In this document: in pieces, positions 25,644 to 33,487 of the stretch
Layout: the number at the start of each line of letters is the position of its first letter
Numbering within the stretch: the stretch's first letter is position 1
NCBI GenBank assembly: GCA_035516035.1
Contig: DATJAS010000129.1
Location: 1-43,504 of the forward strand
DNA: 43,504 nucleotides
Source: Fen-1273 sp035516035
GTDB lineage: Bacteria > Bacteroidota > Ignavibacteria > UBA10030 > UBA6906
Direction of reading: 5' to 3'
Notes under the pieces: model-generated
Told to the model about the DNA's origin: nothing
What the model saw: the letters and a program-made list of their open reading frames with translations, nothing else
The model's database searches: none
Position numbers and translations under genes: made by a program

Positions 25644-28052
25644 CTCCTGGCAGGAGCTGGAATGCTTGTGCGCGGGGCCGTTGCCCAGGAGGTGGCATAC
25701 CCCACCGAGCGGGTTTTTGTTGAGCGGGGCACAGCCCCGAGCGAGCACCCGCTCGACATCCGTCACATGCGCGTCGAGTTATCATTCGATCCAGCGCAGA
25801 AGCTTGTTCGGGGAACCGTTACGCATCTCTTCGTCCCTCTCCGACCCCGAGTCGACTCCGTCTTCTTCGACGGGCCGGGAATCAGGATCCGGAGGGCGCT
25901 GCTCGGAGGACATGACGTGCGGTACCGCACGTCTCCCGAAGGCGTCACGGTGTACCCGGAACCGGCGCTGACATGGGATACGCCCGACAGCATCACGTTT
26001 CAGTACGAGGCGAACCCGGAGAAAGGGCTCTACTTCGTCGGCTGGGACGATCCGCGCGGGTTGAGCCGGAAGCAGATCTGGTCGCAGGGACAGGGGATCG
26101 ACAACAGGCACTGGATCCCATGCTATGACCGGCCGAACGACAAGATGACGACCGAAATGATCGTCACGTTCGACAGCGCCTACAGCGTCCTCTCCAACGG
26201 CACGCTCCTGGGCGTGCGCGACAATCCCGGGGGAACGCGCACATGGCACTACCGGATGACGCACCCGCACTCAACGTACCTTGTGATGCTCGCCATCGGC
26301 GTCTACGGCGTCCGGACGGAGCGCACGCGGGCCGGCGTCCCGGTCAACCTCTGGTACTACCCCGACCAGGAAGATCGCGTGGGGCCCACCTACCGCTATG
26401 CACCGGCGATGGTCGACTTCGTGGCCGATGCGACGGGTGTCCCCTACCCGTGGGAATCCTACTCGCAGGTCCCGGTCCAGGATTTCCTCTACGGTGGGAT
26501 GGAGAACACGACGGCGACCGTCTACGGCGATTTTCTGCTTGTCGACCGGAGGGCGTTTCACGACAGGAACTACATTGCCGTGGGCGCCCATGAGCTGGCC
26601 CACCAGTGGTTCGGCGATTTCGTCACGGCGCGGAGCGGCCCGGGGACGTGGCTCCAGGAGAGCTTCGCCACGTTCTATGCAAAGCTTTTCCAGAAGTCCG
26701 TCTTCGGAGAGGACTGGTACGAATGGGCCCGCCGGGAGGAGCAGAACGCGGCGCTGGAAGCATCGAAACAGAACCGGGTGCCGATCACCCATTCCGCGGC
26801 CGGGAGCGCGCGCGTCTACCAGAAGGGATCGGCGGTCCTGGACATGATGATGTCGACGTTCGGCGCGGACGAGCTGCGCCGCGTGATCGGCGCATACCTG
26901 CGCGCGCACGCATACGCAAACGTGGAGACGAACGATCTGTACCAGTCGTTCCAGGACGTGCTCGGGCTCTCACCCGACTGGTTCTTTGACGAGTGGATCT
27001 ACCGGGGGGGCGAGCCGGCGTACGCCGTCAGGTTCACGGACGACGTGAACACCGACGGTGGGCGCGCATCGCTCTTCACGGTCACGCAGGAACAGAAGCG
27101 GGACGGCCTGGCCGGGCTTTTCCGGATGCCCGTCACGTTCGAAGTCCATTATACCGACGGGACATCGTCGCGGACGACGCGCACGATCGCCGACCAGACC
27201 ACCGTCGTCACCGTCCCGACGCCTGAGGGGCGCACGGTCGCCTTTGCCCTCTTCGATCCAGGCGGGCTCATCCTCAAGTCGGTCGACTTCCAGAAGCCCG
27301 CCGCGATGCTCCGCGCGCAGGTCGAACGCGCGACCCTCATGATCGACAGGTACGACGCGCTCGCGGCCATGCGCTCCTGGCCGCCGGAGTCGAAGAGGGA
27401 GATACTGGCCAGCGTGATGGGCCGCGAGACGTTTCATGCAATGAAAGAGGAGGCGCTCTCGCAGATCGCGGGGGATACCACCGCCGGGGGGATCGCGCTC
27501 ATCCGGGAGGGACTGCGCGACGGCGAGGCAACCGTGCGCCAGGCCGCTCTCCGCGCCTCAGGTCGGGTCCTTTCCGCCGTGCGGGTCGAGGCCGAGGCGC
27601 TGCTCAGGGATTCGTCGTACGCGACGGAAGCCCAGGCGCTGGAGCTGCTCTCGGCGCGCTACCCCGCGGAGACCCCCCGCTATCTCGCATGGACGAAGGA
27701 GGACAAGGGCACGGGGCACATCGTGAACGTCCTCTGGCACGAGATCAACGCCGGCCGCGGAGACACATCCTCCCTCGCAAGGCTCGTGGACTACGCCGGC
27801 GTCTCGTATGAGTTCATGACGCGCGTGAACGCCTTCGCGGCCCTCAGGCGGCTTGGATACTGCGACGCGTCCCTCATGGGGGCGCTCTTCAGCGCCATGG
27901 CGAGCCCGAACCCGCGCCTGAGGGAACCCGCGGCCTCGTTCGCGGCCTACTTCATGGAGCAGTCGCGCTACCGCAGGGCACTCGTGGAGTACTACCATTC
28001 CCATGCCTGGACGGCTGCCGAGGCAACGCTCCTCGCGCCGGCGTTCAAATAA
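25581..28052 (+). CDS. M1 family metallopeptidase (aminopeptidase N-like), exported
   Basis: The protein has 823 residues if started at 25581. Zinc ligands are H337, H341 (HELAH) and E360 (QESFA), the exact HExxH-x18-E of M1, with GGMEN (305-309) as the substrate-recognition loop. Residues past about 590 form helical HEAT-like repeats. The signal peptide has its hydrophobic core at LLSIGLLAGAGMLV and a likely cleavage at GAVAQ. Its n-region is encoded by the AT-rich repeat, and an alternative ATG at 25617 would shorten it by 12 residues. Neither start has a clear Shine-Dalgarno, so the start is uncertain. It should remove N-terminal residues from peptides made by the S9 enzyme upstream. Confidence 0.88.
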   Translation: MDNSQLTHRLLTMDYRLLSIGLLAGAGMLVRGAVAQEVAYPTERVFVERGTAPSEHPLDIRHMRVELSFDPAQKLVRGTVTHLFVPLRPRVDSVFFDGPGIRIRRALLGGHDVRYRTSPEGVTVYPEPALTWDTPDSITFQYEANPEKGLYFVGWDDPRGLSRKQIWSQGQGIDNRHWIPCYDRPNDKMTTEMIVTFDSAYSVLSNGTLLGVRDNPGGTRTWHYRMTHPHSTYLVMLAIGVYGVRTERTRAGVPVNLWYYPDQEDRVGPTYRYAPAMVDFVADATGVPYPWESYSQVPVQDFLYGGMENTTATVYGDFLLVDRRAFHDRNYIAVGAHELAHQWFGDFVTARSGPGTWLQESFATFYAKLFQKSVFGEDWYEWARREEQNAALEASKQNRVPITHSAAGSARVYQKGSAVLDMMMSTFGADELRRVIGAYLRAHAYANVETNDLYQSFQDVLGLSPDWFFDEWIYRGGEPAYAVRFTDDVNTDGGRASLFTVTQEQKRDGLAGLFRMPVTFEVHYTDGTSSRTTRTIADQTTVVTVPTPEGRTVAFALFDPGGLILKSVDFQKPAAMLRAQVERATLMIDRYDALAAMRSWPPESKREILASVMGRETFHAMKEEALSQIAGDTTAGGIALIREGLRDGEATVRQAALRASGRVLSAVRVEAEALLRDSSYATEAQALELLSARYPAETPRYLAWTKEDKGTGHIVNVLWHEINAGRGDTSSLARLVDYAGVSYEFMTRVNAFAALRRLGYCDASLMGALFSAMASPNPRLREPAASFAAYFMEQSRYRRALVEYYHSHAWTAAEATLLAPAFK

Positions 28053-28062
28053 CGGAGTCAGC

Positions 28063-29079
28063 ATGACGCCCACCCGTGCGGCGGAAATCCTGGAGAGGAT
28101 ACGGAGCGCGAGGATCGGCATCGTCGGCGACTTTTGCCTCGACGCGTACTGGCAGATTGACACCGGATCAACCGAGCTTTCGGTCGAGACGGGAAAGCCG
28201 ACGCATGCGGTCCGCTCGCAGCGGTACAATCCCGGCGGGGCAGGCAACGTCGCCGCGAACTGCCGGGCGATCGGCGCATGTTCGGTGCGCGCGTTCGGCG
28301 TCGTCGGGGCTGACCTTTTCGGCCGGGAGCTTGCAGCGCTCATTGCCCGCCGCGGCATCGATGCCTCGGGCCTCATCGTGCAGGACGCCGCGTGGGACAC
28401 ACCCGTCTACGCGAAGCCCTACCTCGGCTCCGAGGAACAGGAGCGGGTCGATTTCGGCCGGTGGAACGTCCTCTCGCCTGAGGCGGAAGCCTCGCTTATC
28501 CGGGTCGTCCGCGAGGCGCTCCCGGAGCTCGATGCCCTCATCGTCAACCAGCAGCTTGACCGGGGGTTCGCCTCCGCGACCGTGGTGCGCGCGCTGAACG
28601 AGATGGCCCGTGACGCGCGGGAAACGACATTCATACTCGACTCGCGGACGATGAGCGGCACGTTCAGGGGCATGATCTGCAAGCTGAATGTCGCTGAGGC
28701 ATGCCGCCTGGCGGGGCCTCCCGGTGCGGACCCCGCCGGCCTCCGGCCGGAAGTGATCAGCGATTGGGCACGCACGATTGCCGGCCGGACGGGGATGCCG
28801 GTCTTCGTCACGCGGGGAGCCGACGGGATACTCGTCTTTGACGGCGAGCGGGACGCGACACTCCCCGCCGTCCCGCTGACCGGCCCGATCGACACGGTGG
28901 GAGCGGGCGACACGACGGTCGCCGCGATCGCCGCCTCCCTGGCGGCACGGGCATCTCTCTGTGAGGCGGCGGAAATGGGGAACCTCGCCGCCGCAGTGAC
29001 AGTGAAAAAGCTGCGGGAGACCGGGACGGCGACGGGGGAGGAAATCATGGGATTGTCCCGCCTGCGGCGGGATGCATAA
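28063..29079 (+). CDS. PfkB family carbohydrate kinase
   Basis: The 338-residue ribokinase-fold kinase has an N-terminal IGIVGDFCLDAYW, the substrate/glycine motif NPGGAGNVAANCRAIGA and the catalytic DTVGAGDT (D277-D283, with D283 as the base). The domain resembles the kinase half of heptose/RfaE-like enzymes, so the substrate is open. The start at 28063 has CGGAG 7 nt upstream; an open frame from 28003 only adds an Arg-rich overlap with the M1 gene. The last nine residues (GLSRLRRDA) are encoded by a dispersed palindromic repeat, which provides the stop. It begins 10 bp after the M1 gene and could phosphorylate sugars made by this locus. Confidence 0.85.
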   Translation: MTPTRAAEILERIRSARIGIVGDFCLDAYWQIDTGSTELSVETGKPTHAVRSQRYNPGGAGNVAANCRAIGACSVRAFGVVGADLFGRELAALIARRGIDASGLIVQDAAWDTPVYAKPYLGSEEQERVDFGRWNVLSPEAEASLIRVVREALPELDALIVNQQLDRGFASATVVRALNEMARDARETTFILDSRTMSGTFRGMICKLNVAEACRLAGPPGADPAGLRPEVISDWARTIAGRTGMPVFVTRGADGILVFDGERDATLPAVPLTGPIDTVGAGDTTVAAIAASLAARASLCEAAEMGNLAAAVTVKKLRETGTATGEEIMGLSRLRRDA

Positions 29080-29110
29080 AGTGCACTTTGCAAAAAACGC
29101 TCGCAATGAC
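29051..29110 (+). repeat. Palindromic repeat unit (~60-bp subtype) at the PfkB 3' end
   Basis: It runs GATTGTCCCGCC-TGC-GGCGGGA..., then TTTGCAAAAAACGCTCGCAATGAC. It is the same subtype as the unit at 14455-14514 (opposite strand) and at 32514-32572. It overlaps the last 9 codons and the stop of the kinase and ends 5 bp before the PlsC start codon. Confidence 0.9.
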
Positions 29111-29115
29111 ACGGA

Positions 29116-29868
29116 ATGACGGCGCTCGTCTACATAGGCTCGCTCCTCTTCTGGGGCTACATGCTCGCCGTGTCGCTTGTCTGTTTTCCCATCGCGGCGT
29201 TGATCAGGGTGGTGACCGCCCCGTTTGACAGGCGCCTCGCTGCACTCCACATGTTCTCCTGTTTCTGGGCGTCGCTCTACCTCTGGGCCAATCCGCTGTG
29301 GGGCCTCCGCATCGAAGGGAGGGATCGGATCGACAGGCGCGTCGCGTACGTCATGGTGTGCAACCACCAGTCCCTCGCGGATATCATCATTCTGTTCCGG
29401 CTCTTCGTCCATTTCAAGTGGGTCTCAAAGGCGGAGAACTTCCGGATCCCGCTGGTCGGCTGGAACATGCGGCTCAACAGGTACATCAGCATCCAGAGGG
29501 GGAGCGCGAGGGGCAACCTGGGGATGGTGCGAGGATGCGAAACAGCGCTCCGCCAGGGGAGCTCGGTCATGATATTCCCGGAGGGGACACGCTCCCCCGA
29601 CGGCGCGCTCCAGGAATTCCGGCAGGGGGCGTTCGAGATCGCCCTCCGGACCCAGGCGCCGGTGCTCCCCATCGTCATCGACGGGACGGCGACCGCCCTC
29701 CCGAAGCGGGGGTTCCTCTTCCGCGGAAGGCACTCAATCCGCGTCCGGGTGCTGCAACCGCTCGCTCCCCCGTGGCCCGCGGGCAAGGACGCGGCGACGC
29801 TCCGCGTGGAGGTGCACGGAGCAATCGCGCGGGAGCTCCAGGCCATGCGCGAGGGGGCGGCAGGTTGA
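29116..29868 (+). CDS. plsC: 1-acyl-sn-glycerol-3-phosphate acyltransferase (PlsC family)
   Basis: The 250-residue membrane-associated acyltransferase makes phosphatidic acid from lysophosphatidic acid. The N-terminal hydrophobic helix (residues ~5-32) anchors it. NHQSLAD (83-89) is the catalytic HxxxxD block and FPEGTR (154-159) the glycerol-phosphate-binding block. The length is usual for PlsC. The ATG lies 5 bp after a dispersed repeat, with only ACGGA upstream, so translation may depend on readout from the PfkB gene. Its function is unrelated to the neighbouring sugar genes; PlsC-family homologues acting on other lipids are possible. Confidence 0.88.
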   Translation: MTALVYIGSLLFWGYMLAVSLVCFPIAALIRVVTAPFDRRLAALHMFSCFWASLYLWANPLWGLRIEGRDRIDRRVAYVMVCNHQSLADIIILFRLFVHFKWVSKAENFRIPLVGWNMRLNRYISIQRGSARGNLGMVRGCETALRQGSSVMIFPEGTRSPDGALQEFRQGAFEIALRTQAPVLPIVIDGTATALPKRGFLFRGRHSIRVRVLQPLAPPWPAGKDAATLRVEVHGAIARELQAMREGAAG

Positions 29869-29893
29869 CAGTTTTTCGGCATTTGCCCACATT
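29865..29893 (+). promoter_or_regulatory. Weak candidate promoter before the isomerase/ABC genes
   Basis: A perfect TTGACA (29865-29870, overlapping the plsC stop) is followed after 17 bp by CACATT (29888-29893), a poor -10. It lies 28 bp before the next start codon. The correct spacing and the break in operon spacing are the only support. Confidence 0.3.
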
Positions 29894-29920
29894 CACGACA
29901 TCACTACCGCGAGGATAGCC

Positions 29921-31522
29921 ATGCAGCCCATCTACCTGGTCGCCAGCGGCGACCTCCGGCTCTCCGCCAATCGCAACTGCGAGGCGGCCCAGTCGGCCAT
30001 GGAACAGCAGCTCGCCCGTGCCGTCGAGCGCCTGGGCGGCACAGTGAAACGCGCCCACCCGTTCGACCCTGCGAAGCAGCACGGGTTCATCGACAGCCAG
30101 CATTACGGGATGGAGGTCTTCCGCTCGATCCCGCCCCGCGCGCCCCTCATCGTCGCCGAGGCGGTCTGGCAGTACAGCCACCACGTCCTCTCCGGGCTCA
30201 TCACGCACCAGGGCCCGATACTCACGGTGGCCAACTGGAGCGGGACGTGGCCGGGGCTCGTCGGCATGCTGAACCTCAACGGCTGCCTCACGAAGGCGGG
30301 AGTTCCCTACAGCACGCTCTGGAGCGAGGACTTCACGGACGACTTCGCCGTGCGCTCGCTCAAGAAATGGCTCAGGACCGGGAAGCTGACGCACGACACG
30401 TCGCACGTGATGCCGTACGCCGCCGCCCGCGTTCCGGCCCCGGCCGCAAAGGCGGGGAAGGAGTTCGCGCAGGCCTTCCGGAAACAGAAAGCCATCATGG
30501 GCGTGTTCGACGAGGGATGCATGGGGATGTACAACGCGATCATCCCGGATGAGCTCCTGTCCCCCACGGGAGTGTTCAAGGAGCGCCTGAGCCAGTCGAC
30601 GCTTTACGCACGCATGCGCACGGTGAAGGACGACGACGCCCGCGGCGTCTACCGCTGGCTGAAAGAGAGGGGAATGACGTTCCGTTTCGGCAGGCACGAG
30701 GAAACGGACCTCACCGAGGATCAGGTGATCCAGCAGTGCAAAATGTATATCGCCGCGGTGCGCCTCGCCGATGAATTCGGGTGCGACGCGATCGGCATCC
30801 AGTACCAGCAGGGGCTCAAGGACCTCGCCCCCGCTTCCGACCTGACCGAAGGGCTCCTCAACAACGTCGAGCGGCCCCCGGTCCACCAGGACGCCGGCGG
30901 GAGGGAACTTTTCCCGGGAGAGGCGGTTCCCCACTTTAACGAGGTGGATGAGTGCGCGGGACTGGACGCACTCGTGACATACCGCCTGTGGCGGTCAATG
31001 GGCCTTCCCCCCGAGACCACGCTGCACGATCTCCGGTGGGGCCGGGCGTACGGCACCAACGGGTCGGAGAAATTCGTCTGGGTCTTCGAGATCTCGGGCG
31101 CGGTTCCCCCGGCGCACCTGGTGGGTGGCTACAGCGGTGCGGTCGGCGAACGCCAGCCGCCGATGTACTTCCGGCTCGGCGGGAGCACGATCAAGGGGGT
31201 GAGCAAGCCGGGCGCGGTCGTCTGGAGCCGCGTGTTCGTGGCGGGGGGCGCTCTCCACTACGACACCGGTCTCGCAGAATCGATTGCGCTCCCCGATGCG
31301 GAGACGCAGGACCGCTGGAGCATGACGACGCCGCAGTGGCCGGTCATGCACGCGGTGCTGGAAGGGGTCACGCGCGACCAGATGATGGCGCGCCACAAGG
31401 CGAACCACATCAACGTGGCCTACGCCCCCGACAGGGCGACGGCCAGGACGGCGATGTTCACCCGCGCGGCCGCGATGAAAGAACTCGGTCTCAAAGTCAG
31501 CTTCTGCGGCAAAATCCGGTGA
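29921..31522 (+). CDS. L-fucose/D-arabinose isomerase-like sugar isomerase
   Basis: The 533-residue protein fits the L-fucose/L-arabinose isomerase-like superfamily. The N-terminal Rossmann-like domains contain VASGDLRLSANRNCEAAQ and VANWSGTWPGLVGMLNLNG. FDEGCMGMYNAIIPDE carries a likely metal-ligand Glu, with AVPHFNEVDECAGLDALV and QRPP-like VERPPVHQD further on. It would interconvert an aldose and ketose with Mn. L-fucose isomerases also use D-arabinose, so either sugar is possible. GAGGA 6 nt before the ATG supports the start. Its stop overlaps the permease start (GTGA), tying it to sugar uptake. Confidence 0.7.
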   Translation: MQPIYLVASGDLRLSANRNCEAAQSAMEQQLARAVERLGGTVKRAHPFDPAKQHGFIDSQHYGMEVFRSIPPRAPLIVAEAVWQYSHHVLSGLITHQGPILTVANWSGTWPGLVGMLNLNGCLTKAGVPYSTLWSEDFTDDFAVRSLKKWLRTGKLTHDTSHVMPYAAARVPAPAAKAGKEFAQAFRKQKAIMGVFDEGCMGMYNAIIPDELLSPTGVFKERLSQSTLYARMRTVKDDDARGVYRWLKERGMTFRFGRHEETDLTEDQVIQQCKMYIAAVRLADEFGCDAIGIQYQQGLKDLAPASDLTEGLLNNVERPPVHQDAGGRELFPGEAVPHFNEVDECAGLDALVTYRLWRSMGLPPETTLHDLRWGRAYGTNGSEKFVWVFEISGAVPPAHLVGGYSGAVGERQPPMYFRLGGSTIKGVSKPGAVVWSRVFVAGGALHYDTGLAESIALPDAETQDRWSMTTPQWPVMHAVLEGVTRDQMMARHKANHINVAYAPDRATARTAMFTRAAAMKELGLKVSFCGKIR

Positions 31523-32499
31523 ACGGACTCCGGCGGATTCTCGGCACGCCCGGTGTCCGCGCGTGCCTTTCGCTGGTCATGGTGTTCGCGCTCGGTCTCA
31601 TCTTCAACGCGGACGGCGCGTTCTTCTCCTGGGGGACGCACCGCGACATGCTGCGCCAGGTCTCCGTGATCGGGATACTGGCCTGCGGGATGACGGTCGT
31701 CATCATCGCGGGGGGAATCGACCTCTCAGTGGGAAGCGTGCTCGGCCTGAGCGCGGTGCTCTTTTCCCTCCTGACGATCCACCAGGGGTGGAACCCCTTC
31801 CTGGCCGCGCTCGCGACGATCGCCGCGGGGCTCGGCTGCGGGACGATCTCAGGTGTCCTCAGCGGGAAGTTCCGGATACAGCCGTTCATCTCCACGCTTG
31901 CAATGATGGTCTTCGCGCGCGGGGTGGCAAAATGGGTGTCGGGGGGACAGAAGGTCTCCACCGCGGTCCAGATGTCCGACGGTTCTTACCAGTACGTCCC
32001 CTCTCCCCCGGTGTTTGACCTGCTCGGCGCGCGGATCGCGGGGGGGCACGTCGCGGTGGTGACGCTGGTGCTGGCGGCCTGCCTCCTCCTGGTCGGGGTG
32101 TTCCTCTCGCGGGTCCGGTGGGGCAGGCACATGTACGCCCTCGGCGGAAACGAGGAGGCGGCCCGGTACGCCGGCATCCCTGTGCGGGCGACGACCGTAC
32201 TGGCATACGCCATCAGCGGCGTGCTCTGCGCCGTGGCGGGGATCTGCCAGGCGGCGCAGGAGCTGCAGGGGGATCCGGAAGCGGGGACGACGTACGAGCT
32301 TTCCGCCATCGCGATGGTGGTGATCGGCGGGACGAGCCTCCGGGGGGGCCAGGGGACCATCTGGCTCACGGCTCTCGGCATACTGATCATCGGGTACCTG
32401 GAGAAGATTCTGAGCATCAATGCCGTCGGCGAAGAAACGCGCCTGATGCTCACCGGGGCAATCATTGTTGCGGCGGTGCTGTTTCAAAGGAAGGAGTGA
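31519..32499 (+). CDS. Ribose-type ABC transporter permease (RbsC family)
   Basis: The 326-residue inner-membrane protein has about eight to ten hydrophobic segments. The family signature is CGMTVVIIAGGIDLSVGSVL, with ALGGNEEAARYAGI in the cytoplasmic loop. It forms the membrane channel of a CUT2-class sugar importer. The GTG start at 31519 overlaps the isomerase stop by 4 bp; the longer frame to 30952 runs inside the isomerase gene and is rejected. The binding-protein gene follows after 4 bp, but no ATPase gene is present in the window. The ATPase must come from elsewhere or has been lost. Confidence 0.9.
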   Translation: MNGLRRILGTPGVRACLSLVMVFALGLIFNADGAFFSWGTHRDMLRQVSVIGILACGMTVVIIAGGIDLSVGSVLGLSAVLFSLLTIHQGWNPFLAALATIAAGLGCGTISGVLSGKFRIQPFISTLAMMVFARGVAKWVSGGQKVSTAVQMSDGSYQYVPSPPVFDLLGARIAGGHVAVVTLVLAACLLLVGVFLSRVRWGRHMYALGGNEEAARYAGIPVRATTVLAYAISGVLCAVAGICQAAQELQGDPEAGTTYELSAIAMVVIGGTSLRGGQGTIWLTALGILIIGYLEKILSINAVGEETRLMLTGAIIVAAVLFQRKE

Positions 32500-32503
32500 C
32501 GCT

Positions 32504-33487
32504 ATGAAATATGGATTGTCCCGCCTGCGGCGCCGCGGGCGCCGGGACGCAAAAAGCGCGCTTCGCAATGACATTGTCTTCCTGCTGGGATTCCTCGTGT
32601 GCGTCACGGCTGGCGTGTCCCACGCCCAGGCTCACAAATGGACGATCGGGATGAGCCAGTGCAATCTCGGGGAGCCCTGGCGCGTGCAGATGAACGCCGA
32701 CATCCGGAAGGCGGCGGAGGAGCATCCCGAGATCACCGTGATCTTCAAGGATGCGCAGAACGACAACCTGCGGCAGGTCGCCCACGTCGAGGAGTTCGTC
32801 AGGGCCGGAGTCAACCTCATCATCATCTCCCCCAAAGAGGCGGCGCCGCTCACGCGGCCGGTGGCGGACGCGTACGGGCGGGGCATCCCCGTCATCGTGC
32901 TCGACCGGAGGGTGCTCGGCGACCGGTACACCTGTTTCATCGGCGCAGACAACCGGAAAATCGGGCGAGCGGCCGGACGGTGGATCGCCGCGCTGCTGGG
33001 AGGGAAGGGAACGGTGGTCGAGCTCAAAGGGCTCATGACCTCCACGCCCGGGCAGGACAGAAATGCCGGCTTCAGGGAGGGAATCAGGGGGTCCGGGATC
33101 GACGTCATATTTGAGGCGGACATGAAGTGGCTCGAGCCGGACGCGAGGAAAGAGATGGAATCCGCGCTCGCGAGGTTCCCGCATATCGACCTGGTCTACG
33201 CGCATAACGACCCCGCCGCGCACGGCGCGTACCTCGCGGCAAAGGCGGCGGGGCGGGAGGCAACGATGAAATTCGTCGGGATCGACGGTCTCCCCCAGGA
33301 GGGGCAGATGTACGTCAGGCAGGGAATCCTGGCGGCGAGTTTCGAGTACCCCACGGGGGGACGGGAGGCGATCCGGACGGCGCTATCCATACTCTCGGGC
33401 ACGAGCGTGCCGAAAGAGATCACGCTTCCGTCCCGGGTCTTCACCAAAGACAACATCGCCAAGGGAGGAGAGTGGCTACCGGAATGA
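32504..33487 (+). CDS. Periplasmic sugar-binding protein of the ribose-type ABC transporter, with repeat-extended signal peptide
   Basis: The 327-residue protein belongs to the periplasmic-binding-protein-like (RbsB) family: WTIGMSQCNLGEPWRVQMNAD, VNLIIISPKEAAPLTRP, IPVIVLDRRV, VYAHNDPAAHGAYLAAKAAG and VGIDGLPQEG. The strong AGGAG 7 nt before ATG 32504 decides the start. The signal peptide is abnormal: MKY is followed by twenty Arg-rich residues encoded by a palindromic repeat, then IVFLLGFLVCVTAGVSHAQA. Removing 60 bp (32513-32572) restores MKYIVFLLGFLV..., an ordinary signal peptide. Export may still work, since the hydrophobic core and cleavage site are intact. The ligand is probably the sugar acted on by the isomerase two genes upstream. 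Confidence 0.88.
   Translation: MKYGLSRLRRRGRRDAKSALRNDIVFLLGFLVCVTAGVSHAQAHKWTIGMSQCNLGEPWRVQMNADIRKAAEEHPEITVIFKDAQNDNLRQVAHVEEFVRAGVNLIIISPKEAAPLTRPVADAYGRGIPVIVLDRRVLGDRYTCFIGADNRKIGRAAGRWIAALLGGKGTVVELKGLMTSTPGQDRNAGFREGIRGSGIDVIFEADMKWLEPDARKEMESALARFPHIDLVYAHNDPAAHGAYLAAKAAGREATMKFVGIDGLPQEGQMYVRQGILAASFEYPTGGREAIRTALSILSGTSVPKEITLPSRVFTKDNIAKGGEWLPE
32514..32572 (+). repeat. Palindromic repeat unit (~60-bp subtype) within the signal-peptide codons
   Basis: The unit starts GATTGTCCCGCC and ends CTTCGCAATGAC, with a CGGCGCC-GCG-GGCGCCG hairpin and a GCAAAAAGCGC segment shared with the copies at 29051-29110 and 14455-14514. It starts ten bases into the gene and leaves the reading frame open. 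Confidence 0.9.

Noticed and set aside
30952..31518. Long N-terminal extension of the ABC permease
   Set aside because: It runs out of frame inside the isomerase gene and is hydrophilic, whereas the GTG at 31519 begins the first membrane helix.
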